In this document: piece by piece, positions 14,201 to 27,530 of the stretch
Position numbering within the stretch: position 1 is the first letter of the stretch
Layout of the letters: each line of letters begins with the position of its first letter
NCBI RefSeq assembly: GCF_023053635.1
Contig: NC_086182.1
Coordinates: forward strand, 29,559,501 to 29,623,500
DNA: 64,000 nt
Reading direction: 5' to 3'
Source: Elgaria multicarinata webbii
Lineage: Eukaryota > Chordata > Lepidosauria > Squamata > Anguidae
Program-made: the position numbers and the translations under genes
Notes under the pieces: generated by a model
Database searches by the model: none
Told to the model about the DNA's origin: nothing
Seen by the model: only the letters and a program-made list of their open reading frames with translations

Positions 14201-17072
14201 TGTTTTGTTCAGTAATGCCTTTGCAAAGATCCTTAATAGGGCCAACATCAAGGGTCGTTATGGTGGGGCATCTGTTGAGGACCCATGCCCCAGCAGGAGC
14301 CTACTGACAAGAGCTCCCTGGAGTTGCTTCCCTTATCCACCATCGCACCTTTCACCCTGGCCTAGACAACAGGTGTTGTGACAGGGAAGAGCAGGAGATA
14401 CCACTGCCTATCAGGTCTCTACCTGGAAAGCAAGCAAGTGGTAGCAAGGATGAGAATCAGGATAACGAGCCATAGCAGCTGATGGCAATGGCGGGGAGAA
14501 GGTAGACTCATGGAAGGAGTGAGCCATTGAGAGAGTTTTGCACAAGAACACTCAAGAACCTAAAGCCTGCCCTGGCCAACACAATTCCTTAAAGAACACA
14601 AGATGTGTCTTGCTGGATGTTGCAATCAAGACACAGCATCAGAGCACATCCATCTCTGCTGCAGTTATGGGAGCAACCCTTCTTTACCCATGCGGCTGTG
14701 TGTCTTGGCCAGCAGCCTTTCACTATTTGATATCTGCTTGCTTGTGTTTCCACCTAGGAATGTTTTGTGGTGAATGGGGGTTACCTTCTCCCACTGGCCC
14801 CTGTTTGTCAGGGTTCTTCTGCAATTCAGGTATCAATAGTTCTCTCTGTATCTGTTTATCCTTGTTCTCTCTGTGTGTGTGTCATTCCTCTTGCACGGTT
14901 CAGTACCTTGCATTCATCCGAAGGAGCTGAGCCTATCTAAATGCATGCTGTCTGAATTGCAAACAGATTGGTTTGATATGATTTTTTAAACACTGTGGCT
15001 TTGGCCCAGAATCTGACAAATTGTAGTTTTATTGGTGTGCATCTGTGAATTCTGTACTAGGACTCCTTCCCCGCACACCTCTCTCAACAACCATTACCAA
15101 AGCTCTCTGGGGAGAGGTACTACTGACTATAAATAGGGTGACCATATAAAAAGGAGGACAGGGCTCCTGTGTCTTTTACAGTTTTATTGAAAAGGAAATT
15201 TCAGCAGGTGTCATTTGTATATATGGGGAAGCTGGTGAAATTTCCTCTTCAACACAACAGTTAAAGGTGCAGGAGCTATACTAGAGTGACCAGATTTAAA
15301 AGAGGGCAGTGCACCTGCAGCTGTAACTGCTGTGATGAAGTGGAAATTTCACCAGGTTCCCCATATATACAAATGACACCTGCTGAAATTTCCTTTTCAA
15401 TACAACTGTTAAAGATACAGGAGCCTGGTCCTCCTTTTCATATGGTCACCCTGCTATAAATGCTATTTAAGAGAGAGCTGGTGGGGTGTAGTGGCTACAG
15501 CAGGTTAGGGGTGAATGGGAAATCTGTTTGATGTGGGGGTAAAGTTTGATGAGATTTCCTAGATTCCCCCCGCAAGACTTTGTTTTGGTTCCTTCTATGG
15601 CACCCAACTTGATTTGTAGCAAGTTGGGGCAATTTGTGATTTTTCTAGGAATTCCATGCATTTGGGAGAAGGTTCTGCAATTTGCTCAAATTTCTGAGCT
15701 ATTTGTGGCAATTACGGCTGAATTTAAGTAATTTGCACACATTTGGCTGTGATTTGCACAAATTGTTCAGACATTTGTGCAAAATGCAAGAAAAAAAGTT
15801 CCTGGAGTTCAGGGAAGAGCCTGCAGCTCAGCTTACAAACACAAACCAAATTGTACACACGGCAGTAAGGACAATAAGCTATCTTACACCAAGTCAAACT
15901 ATATCAATCTAGTCATGCTGTCCCCCACAATTGGTGGTCACAGTCTTTCTGATCCGTCCAGCTGGAGAGGTCAGGGCTCGAACCTGGGGGGGGGGGGGTT
16001 CTGCATGAAAAACGGGTGCTCGGTACAACCACTGAGCTGTAAACTTTCCACAAAACATCTGGAGACTGCTATCAGGGCCAGAGTTCTGGGCTGGGCTGGG
16101 CTGGACCACTGGGCAACCCAGTTATGCTGACCTGACATGCCTTGGCACGGTTTGCCATTTCTGTTCAGGTTCCAGTGTCCCAAACCCAGATGGAGCCACC
16201 AATCCAAATGCCGGAGGTCCTTGCCCACCGGGGCACTTTTGCCCAGCTGGAACCAGGATCCCTCTGCCATGCCCGGCTGGCACCTTCTCTGACAGGTATG
16301 GACCCTTAAAACTGTGTGTACACAGGGGCAGTGCCCTCTTCAGGTGGAGTGGGGAACAGCCGGTGTCAAGGAGCCCCTGGATTCGCTGAGTTGGGTTTAA
16401 GTAGGAGGAGCCAGGAGTTCCACTTTAGCCTGGTTGATAGAACATTGAGCTTTCTGCAGCCTCCAGCGCAAGCCACTGAGATTGTGGGGGGATTGTTTTT
16501 TGTGTTTTTTGTCAGGGATGGAATTTAGCAGTGGCTGCACAACCCCTGAGTTCACCTGACAATTGTATCTCCCCAGACTGTACCTTTCCCTTGAGACCAG
16601 CTGCATTGCATGCCCACCTGGCCATTACTGTCTCTCTGCTGGGCTCACAGCCCCCTCTGGACTCTGCTCTGCTGGTTACTACTGCCTGCCTGGAGCTACC
16701 TCGCCATCCCCTAAAGGTGAGCACACACCACCTGATTTCCTGCATGCGCTCGCAAAGCAAAGGTGAGATTCAAACTCAGGCTGCCTTCTGAACAGATGAC
16801 CGTTGCTGTTGGCTCCATTGAGCAAAGCATCTCTTTGGGGGACTGGTGGCATACCCTCCTTCCTTCCCCCCAACTCACTGTCAGCATTGTTGGGGCTAAG
16901 CTGTGTATGCAGGTTCCTTCATCTGCATTTATACTGTATCTCGTCCCTTCCAGAGCAGCAGCCCTTAATTGGTTAAGTTAATGAATTCAAACCCCTTTTT
17001 AATGGACTAAAAACACATTCTGATTAATCAGGCAGTGCACTTTCTTTTTAAAATCCATTATTTTAAATATAA

Positions 17073-17113
<41 letters not shown>

Positions 17114-20100
17114 TATATATATCTGCAGGCAGCATGTACTGTCTCAGAAAACACATCACCTCCCTTAATTTTCAGCCAGGAGAGAATATGTTGTCTTTGA
17201 AGAGATGGGGGAAATTCTGTTCAGTTTGCATTTCGAAAAGAACTTACCATATTTACACTTCCTGAATCAATACACAAACAGTTTGTCTTTTTGTTTATTC
17301 ACACGTTTCACACTCACGTTAGAAATTTATTTATTTATAAATGTTAGAAATGGCACTCTGTGTTCATTCTTAACCAGGTGGGATCACCTCTTCTTACTTG
17401 GCAGCTATTGCAACATATTCATGCACATATGCTTCCTCCTCCTCCTCCTCCTCTTCTTCTTCTTCTCCTCCTTCTCCTCCTTCTTCTCCTTCTCCTTCTT
17501 CAATCTTGAGGACTTGAAACATTATTGATTTACAACATTCCTTCTTACAGAATTTCCAGAACAGGGAGGTGCTTGCCCTGTGGGCCACTTTTGTCCAGAG
17601 GGGACCAGCCACCCACTTCCCTGTCTAGCAGGAACTTATAACAATCTCACTAGGCAACCAGCATGCTTCCCATGTCCAGCTGGTTACTACTGCCCTGAAA
17701 ATACCACCAACTACAGTGGGTTCATCTGCCCACCTGGCTTCTACTGCCCTGAAGGTAAGATGTACCATTGCTATCACAAACAGGAGGTTGATGTGACTGG
17801 CATTGATGGCCCAGTAAGGGAAGTGTGCTTAGATGTAAATTCTAACTGCTCAGATACCTTCGAGGACACTGCTTTTAAAGTTATCTGGAGAAGTAGGTTT
17901 GCTTGTTGTGGTTGTTTTTGTAAGAGCTGAACTAGATTTCCAAAGGGAAATAAATGAGCAAATTTGCAGAGCTTCAAAACAAATCTAGCTCCATTAGCTC
18001 CATCTGCTGATAGCAGCATAATAGTGCAAGATATCAGAAACAAGACAGACAAGCTGAGAGTTTCATTATCTGGATCTGGAGTCCCTTTTCCATCCATTTC
18101 AACAGTGAGTGCAAAGTTGGATTGGGTCTGAGGCAGCATCTGTTATGCAGCTGGTGGTCAGGTGCCTTAATTTACAGAGAGTAGTTCTCTATTTGAAGGT
18201 GTCCTCTGTTTTATGGGCTGTCCAATCCAAGTCTGGTTTATGGTGCAATCATATGCATGTTTAGGCAGAAGAAAAAAGTCCTAGAACTTCCAGCATACCC
18301 CAGCAAATGGGACGGGCTGGGAAATACTGGGATTTGTAGGACTTTTTTTCTTTCTGAACATGCATAGGATTACATCTTTAAAGTTAAAGAACCTCAAGAA
18401 AGGAGCACAGGAGCCTTGAAGATTCCTATCTACAGTTAGCAACTGGACAGCAGGCAGGCTGGTCACCTGGTCTGTCTTTCCAACATGGGTGAGGTATATT
18501 CTATTTCTCTTTAAAATAGAATTATTATTTCTGCATTTGCACCTATGAATATATGTGTGCGTAGGCCAATGTTATTTAAATTGGTGTCCACTTTTGTCTT
18601 CTCTTTGAGTGGTGCAGGTCTTCTTTTTTGGCAATGCATCAGTGGCCGCCCTTGCTACAGCCTCCATGGAGAAGGAAGCCGTTCGCATTTTTCCACAATG
18701 GTGGCTGTTACCACATGGTAAGCTGCTCAGTGGAGCAGTTCACCTTGTGGATCTGGAATTGTGAGCTGCGATGCCACAGGGACATAAGAAATCCTGATTC
18801 AGACCAGAGTGCCAACCAGTCCTGCAGTCCACTTCCCACACAGGCCAATCAGATACCTCTGGGACACCTACTCCCAGAGCTATCAGGTTAGCTTCCATGA
18901 TGGCCTCTCCAAAGCTCCAGACCCTCCTTTCAGAAGGGGAGAAGAGCAGCTGCCTCTCTGCTCTCTCTTTTTCAGAATGACTTCAAGACATATGTTTCGG
19001 TTGGAGCCTTCCAACAGCTGCTTAGTTTGACATTTAGATTCTCCCGATGTAGCTTGATTTGCCTGTTTCTTTTCTGTTCTGAGCCACTTTTCTGTGCAAC
19101 TAGCAAAGTAGTGTATAACCAATCATACCCTCTCCTACGATACACCTTCCCACATGCCGCCTCTTGTTTTAAGTCTCATGGCGGTGGTAAACCCAATTCT
19201 AGGATGTGCCACTTTGGATTGCAAGAGGGAGTTTACACAGTAGAAAGCTCCTCCAGACAAACAAATGAAGTTCTTCCATCTAGAAAACAAGCACATCAAG
19301 GAGAACAGTTCTAGCCTAGCCTTCTCTCTGAGTTGCTACTTCTCTATGTGCAGGGACTGATGTTATGTCTATACCAAAGAGCATTTGATCCTGTGAGTCC
19401 CTCCTTGCATTCTGGTGACCAGGTTTTATCACCTCCATGAGAAGGTGGCCAAAAACACATTGCAAGAATTGTACGTCTGCTGAATGTTTTTGTTATTACC
19501 ATTTCTGTTCTGTTGTTCTTCTAAGGAAGCAGGTCAGCGACGGACTTCCCCTGCCCTCGTGGCTACTATAACCCGGATCCCATGACCCAGAGCTTGGATA
19601 GTTGCTTGCCCTGCCCCTCCGGACACTACTGCGGGAAGGAAAATTTAACCACTGTGTCAGGGAAGTGTGATGCAGGTGAGGCTGGGTTCTCTGTGCAGAA
19701 ATTTCTCTGTGTCTAAGGATCGGGGAATGAGCGATGTTCAATCTCACCAAGATTCTCTGAATGCAGCTCACCACTTGTAATTTAAGCTCACATTTGGGAT
19801 CATTGCTCATTTTGTGTGAAGGAGAAAATTGTACACACAAAACAAACAGAGATCAAACATGAAAGTTGCATAACACACCCACACCCACACATTTGTGCAA
19901 ATATCCCCCATTAGACCAACACAGGGCTGATTTAGAAATGTGCGTATATTTGAAAAGTTTCACAGATTGAATGGGAACATTGTGCAAATCGAAGATAAGG
20001 ACGTGTTTGGTAACTTGTAAAACTTTTCAGTGGACATGTTTTCATGTTTGGGGCTGCAAACTGAGCAGGTTAACATGTTTTGCAAGCAGAAATGATGGTC

Positions 20101-21666
20101 TCATACATCCCTTCCTATGCGTACTGACATTTCTAAAACCAACAGAACTACATCTGGGTTGGTTCTAAAATCAACAGAAATGCCATCTGGACTTGTAGCC
20201 ATTAATGGCCTTCTCTTCAGGAATTTATCCACCCCGCTTTAAAGCCATCCAAATTGGTGGCCATCACTACACCTTGTGGATAATTAAAGGATTGTGATAT
20301 TATAATACTGTAGTTTTTGTATGTGTTGATTTGTAGTTACCTTCCTCCTAGCTCACCTACCTTTAACTTGGAAAGGAGATGGCAGCTCAGCTCTTGCAAA
20401 TTTGTTGGATTCTGTTTCTTGCTTTTATATACTTTGGTTTTATCCAAGAATATCCACAGAGAAAACAATCAGAAGCTGATCCTGAGCACTCCGCTGTGCA
20501 AAGCCAAAGATAAAGACGTGTAGCCTGCACCCATTGAAATATTGACCTCTCCTCCTGTGTCTTGTGCTTTGTTCAACTTCCAGTGCTTCTTGTTTGGTCT
20601 CTAGGTTGGTTCTGCATTTCAGCGGCTTGGACACCTCAGCCCTTTGATCTGGATAATTACACCAACAGCAACTGCCTTTGCCCAGCCACGGCTACAGGAG
20701 CAAAATGCTCCCCTGGGTTCTTCTGTCCAGAAGGCAGCCCTGAACCCATTCTGTGTCCTCCAGGGTTTTACTGCAATGCACCAGGTAAAAGGGGGAAATA
20801 GGCCAACTAGATCTGACAACAGTGACTCAGTAGTAGGAAAGACAGAGGGTAGCTGCAAAAAGTTTGTGTTCTTTTACCCTAAGAGATGCAGACCATTTTA
20901 GATAGATCAGGGATGGGGAATGTGTGGCCATCCAGATGTTGTCAGTACACAGCCAATGGTGAGGGATGATGGAAGTTGCACTCCCACAACATCTGGAGGC
21001 CCTCATGTTTCCCATCCCAGCCTCAGGCACTCAACTTAGCCACTCGGAGAATCCTGGACGCAATGGACAAAGGTAACACTTTATTCATATACACCTAAGA
21101 ATCAAAAACATACTTGAGTGGATGCCAAATTGTACAAGTGTATTTTGCCAATAAGTTTACACTTATTCTAAATATTGTCTTCTTGCATGAAACCTTTGTG
21201 ATTTTGTGAAGCATCCAGATTTTGAGCAAGCATCCAGATTTAGCAATAAGTAGTCTCCTGCCCCAAGGAGTTTGCAGTCAGAACTTAACAGAGGATACCG
21301 ATACAGGGAATACTTGATATGATGCAGTGAGTGCATAATATCAGAAACATCAGTATGGATGACTTTTTGAGATATTGAAGGAAGTGAAAACTTACTTAAT
21401 ATTTAAAGGAAAGGGGACTACCAGTTATTGGTAGATGGAAATAAAAGTGTTCATATTTTATTATTTTTCTGCCTTGATCATAAAAGACACTAACTAGGCC
21501 AAGTGTACCCTTAAATTACAGCCCTCCAGTCTTAACAATTTAAATTACAGCCCTACTGATTACATCTCCCCACCAATTCATCAGCTAAAGCTTTCGCTGA
21601 TTTCTCTACCGATTAAAGTTTGTAGTCCTACATTTGTGTTATTTAAATACCTATAAATAACCCAAA

Positions 21667-21731
<65 letters not shown>

Positions 21732-24700
21732 GATGTTAAAGTATGTTATGAGTGCCTCAAAGTTCATGTTTCTCAGTTCTCAGTTCCTATTCTTCTCCAG
21801 GTCTGTCTGCTCCAAGCGGGGAATGTGCAGCAGGATTTTATTGTACAGGTGGAGCATCTTCTCCCAAGCCAGTAGATGAAGTTTCAGGCAGGATCTGCCC
21901 CGAAGGGACTTACTGCCGTGAGTATCTAGCAGCACATCCTGCCTGGACCAAGGATTTCTTCAGTTAACCAAAGCAATCATAATGTATACTAATAGCAATC
22001 TCAGTTCTTGAAACATCGGTCTTTATGTTTTGCAGTAAATACCTCTATCTGCAGTCTGAAGTGATACAGTCCTTCCTAACTCCTCATTCTGATGTGTACA
22101 TTTGTAGGAGGAAATAAGTAATGGAAATAAATCTAATTAAGCAAGGCTCTTGTTTTCTTGTGACAAGGGTTATTTCTACACCTGCCTTTTTCCAGGGATC
22201 ATCCCAAGATCATCCCTGTGCATGCAAATGACACACACAGGATCCTGGGAGCAGACAGGGATTATCCCTCCATTTCCCTGGGATAATCCGTAGGTGTAGA
22301 AAGGGCCAAGCTCTTATTTCTGATACATATCTGGGTTCAGAAAGATATGGTTTTTTTTTCTGACGCTAAGGAAGACTGAAGCCATTTCTACACCCGCCTT
22401 TTTTCCAGGGATCATCCCAGGATCATCCCTGTGCATGCAAATGACACACACAGGATCCTGGGAGCAGACAGGGATGATCCCTCTATTTTCCTGGGATAAT
22501 CCTTAGGTGTAGAAAGGGTCTAAGCTGTTCACAGGCAATGCAATTAACTTTATCAACAGATGCTCGTAGACTATATTTTAAAACAATTATTAATAACAAG
22601 CAAATGTATTTAGGACAGCTATAGAAAGAAATTGATTCCATGGCATTTGCTGGCAAAAGTTAAACTAGGAAAAGAGGATAAGGCAAAATACAGTGTAAAC
22701 ATTACCAACACAACTTCCTGTTAGGAGAAGTTCCTTTCCAGGGATAACAACCTCACCTAGTATCTTACCTTTATTTTTATAGTTTTCCACTTGAACCTGT
22801 GTGATGTGATTGCTTACTGTAGTTTAATTGGCTAATCTACTCTTTTAATCTCACCTCTTTATATTTATTCATATTTGCTGATGCCTTGTTTTTACTTCTA
22901 CAGTTCTATAGAAATTTCCCAGCTTGCTCCTTGTGGTTTGGCTCTGTTTGGGGCAGGACCCTTATTGAGCAAGAATTATTTTTCTCATAATGTTCTCTTT
23001 TCCTCAGATCAAGCTGCCTGCCAGTAAGAGGTCAGAAGCAAACTTTGCCTCAGGAAGCCTTCTTAAATAGGCCTCTTTGATATGCCTGATAAGACATATC
23101 CCATAAGATTACATGGAGATCTGCCTTAATTGGTTCGAGGCCCTCACTTAGGATATGAACCTCCAGTTGAATTCCCAGTAATTGAAGAAAGGACAGGATA
23201 TAATTGTAATAGATACATGCAGTTCATCTGGTGTTGATTTTTTTAACCTCACCTGAAGCGAATGTAGAAATCCAGATATGAGGTGTTTGAGCAAGAGCGC
23301 TTATATTACTTCTGCTTAGCAGCTGTCCAACACTTTGTTCCTGGTATTCTCTTCTTTTTCCTTCCATCCACCCTAGCTGTGGGGTCTCAAGCACCAAGCC
23401 TCTGCCCAGCTGGTACCTTCTCCAACCTGTTAGGGCGAAGTACGGTTTCTGACTGCCAGCTGTGTCCCTCTGGGTTTTATTGTGAAGGATCCGGACTGAG
23501 GACCCCCAGTGGAGAATGCTGGGAAGGTAATCCTCCTTTATCCACCAATAGGGAGCTGAGATGAGTCAGGGTAAGAACAGAAGGAGCATTCAGAGCAGCC
23601 TTCCCCAATCTGTTGGACTTCAAACCCCGTCATCCTCAACTCACACATTGGTCATGTTGCCAGGAGATGAGAATTTTAAGTACAACGCAGCTGGAGGGCA
23701 GCTGGTTGGGGAAGGCTGACCTGTTTCAGTCTTAGATTGGACCAGACATCTGTGGATTCGGAAGCGAAGGGGATGGATTTTCATAGGGGAACAGCTGACC
23801 TAAGGCTTATTCAAATAGACCGTGAGGCAGCTGCATAATAATCCCTGCTTTACCAGGCCTCAGTTGTGAAATACTCATGAAGGACACTTGCTTTGTTGGC
23901 TGGTTTCTAGAACCTTCCCTTGCTTCCTTAGTGAAGCATTTTATCTGGTAAGCATGAATATTTAAGTTGATGGATGTCGCATGGATTCAAAGTGGATTCT
24001 ATTGTACTGATACTCTACTTGCTTTGCTACTTAATGTGTTATCTGCTAAAGAGCACACAACTTCATAGGAAGCATTCTCTGGCCATAATGTGGCACATCT
24101 ATACCATGGAGCAGTTTAGAAGACATCCCCTCTCCCCCGAGAATCTCAGGAAGTGTAGTTTTCTTGGAGCAGGGACTAGAAAATTTCAATGCCCTCAATA
24201 AACCCCTTGTAAGACAATTCTCAGGCTTCTTTGGAAGAACCCATGACAGTAAAACTGATATAAAACTGCTATGTTTGTTGATCATCTTAAGAGCAGGGAT
24301 GTATGTATGAGACATGTGTTCCAGTTTGGTTTTGATCCAGATTTCACCCAGTTTGCACCTTCCGGACAAACATTGACTTGGACACCATCTCCGGCCAAAG
24401 TCTGTCCATTTCTGAGCTTGGAATGTGGTTCATGGACAAGAAAAAAAAATTAAGAGCATGCATACATTTTAAAAAATGTGCTCATTTCAAAATTAGCACA
24501 TAAAAGAATTTGCAGAAATACATTTTAATCATGGGAAGATAATTTGTGCATTTCGAAAAATGATTACATTAAAAAATGTGCACAATTGATGTGTACATTG
24601 GGGGGGGGGAAATACACACGGAAATATGCATGGATTCTTCATGCAAAAAAGAAAATGAAGCTTGCAATTTCATACTCAAGTTGGAATGAGTTTTGAGACA

Positions 24701-27478
24701 GAATTCAGAGGGTTTTGCTGATTTGCACATCCCTATGTCTGAGATCCCCATTTGTTCCAGAACTATTATGTCTCTTTCTTTCCCATTATATTAAATCTGA
24801 ATCATTCCCCACCCCCTTCTCTACTTCTGCTTCAGGGTATTACTGTGACAACCACCTGGGACCTATCAGTGACTTCACCCTCTACCCTTGTCCACAGGGC
24901 TATTATTGCCCACCAGGCACACTGAGGTCTACACAGTACAGTTGCCCCTCGGGGACATTTGGACCCAAGCAGAGGCTAAAGAGTATCCAAGAATGTCAAA
25001 AGTGCCCACCAGGAAAGTTCTGTTCATCTCCTGGGCTGGCTGTTCCATCAGGTGGGTTGCTTCTCCAGTCTAGAATGCCTGAGATTGCGATGTCAGGGTG
25101 TTGTCGTTAAGTCAACGATAAATTAAGACAGCAGTTATAAATGTTTTAGGGAGGAAATTCTGTATCTTATCAATGCATCTTCTACGTCAGGGATGTTGAA
25201 GCTCGGTTTCCCCCCATTCTAAAAGGTTAAAATGCCTCACTGAAGGGTTATTTATTGCCAGTAAAAGTGTTCAACTTAAATATTCTGGTATTCGGGGCAT
25301 TGCACCCCTTTCCCTTTGACTCCGCCCTTCTGCCTTCAGCCCCTCCCACCACTGGAATATGGCTTCTGGAGCTTCTCCAAAATTGAATCCAATCCTTGGG
25401 CTGAAAAAGCTCCTCAGCCCTGCTCTATGTGTTTACTCAGATGTAAGTCCCACAGCATTCGATGGAGCATACGTCCAGTTAAGGGTGCATATAGGATTGT
25501 AGCCAAAGGGTTCCAATCCATGTGCTGTTTGATGTATGATTGAAACATGTAGTCGAAATGGATAAACAGACATTTGGAACCACTTCAAGTTCCCTAATCG
25601 CATCAGTGGCACCTTACAATTCATTTTATTTATTTTATTTATTTATTTATTACATTTTTATACCGCCCCATAGCCGAAGCTCTCTGGGCCATGCAAGTTG
25701 GCCATGCAAGGATCATTGAACAAATATGAAGACCTTGTTTGAGCAGAATTGACTCTAACTCGGCTAAGGCTCAGTTTAATGGTTTTGGAACCTGCACTTG
25801 ATCTATTTACAAGAACATCAATTCTTTGGGGGATTTTTTTAGCCCCATTCAGAAATATTCTCTGCGATGGATATAGTTTTTCATGTCTTTTGCTTTGCAT
25901 TCTGAGATAGTATTTAATACAGCTTTGCGTTATACAATGTGTTGTATTACCATTGCCATAACATGGCTATTTATCCATATCCTTCTTTGCTGATGTGCTA
26001 ACGCTCCTCTTGCCACTGAATTTGTTACCTGGTAGGGAGCATGCCACGCCATAGGGGACTTTCTCCTGCTGTGGAGGAATTTGATGCTGGAGGCTGAGGC
26101 CAAGTACATTACTTTGCTATTTCTACTGACATGTATTGGTTACACGGGGGGTTGTTATATTGGGATGCTTGAGCATCAGCCACAGAGATAACAGTGGAGT
26201 TCCTTAATGTTTGAATGCATAATGCCAGCCAGCTGGCTGCAAAACTCAAACATTTAAAAATGGTTTTATACTCACAAAGAACACATATAAATAAACTCCA
26301 GGACAGCTTGGTTTCAAAATCAGAGGCAATGAAGTGTCCAAGATGCTATTTTCTTTTTAGGAGATTGCTCTGCAGGGTCTTGGTGTAAAGGAGGTGCTTG
26401 GATCCCGAACCCAGAAGATGGTGTGTCTGGACTTCCTTGCCCTCCTGGGCACTACTGCCTCTCAGGTATAGCCGGATCGGTCACCATTTTTACTCCCCTG
26501 AAGGGTTTTTCTACATGACACTGTTATTCTGCTGCATCTGCTTTCGGTTTTGTCATTGCATTGAGATCCGAACGCTACACGAGGACATTTCCTTTCCTGC
26601 TCTTCTTCTCCATCACCTCTAGGTGGCATTGTGGTATAGCAGAAAAGCACAAATCCACAAGAGGTAATCATGTTTTCTTTCACCATTGGAAATAATACCC
26701 CATTTTTCCTGCTCCAAAAAAAAATAAGAAAAAAAAAATCCTAGGAAGTGCCGCTTTAAATAGAAGCAGAACTGGAAGGTCACAACGTTGTCTAAAAAAC
26801 CTGTAAACAACTGTGAGGAGAGAATAACAAGCATGCAATAAATGCCTCATGTAGAAAAACTCTGAGTGGCCCTGAACAGCCTTCCACTGCTTTCAGTACT
26901 TAAATGCACTCAGATCTCTCATGTGTATCCTTTCAGGAAGTCTTGCTCCATCTGCCTGCCCTCATGGAACATGGTCTAGTGATGAAGAGAATCAAAACCT
27001 CCAAAATTGCCGGCCCTGCCCTGGGGGATATTATTGCAATGGCACTGGTCTTGTGGCCCCATCAGGACGCTGTGCAGCAGGGTATGTGTAAAAGACCTGT
27101 TCACCTTTCCTGAGATTTAGTTATTGCCTTTGGAGCTGTCAGCAGATTCACAAGCAAATACACATTGCACTGCGAGAATGTGTCTTTTGATTGGCTTAAT
27201 CAGAGGTCAGGCAGGATATTCACAGAATTACAGACTCCCTATCGGTTTTGCCTCAATTTCAAGGTTCTGATCCTTAGTTTTAAATCTTTTCTTTGTGCTC
27301 CAACTCTTTCTACTCTGTGTCCTGTTTCTCCTGACACACTGCCCCATTCCTTGCTCTGCTCTTTTTCTGTTACCATGCTTTCTATCGTTCCATTACTCTA
27401 TGCTGTCTCTTCCTCCTCCCTCATTCCCCCGCAAAACATGCCTAGCTGCACTCTTAGGCCATGGCTAGACCAGGCCTA

Positions 27479-27530
<52 letters not shown>

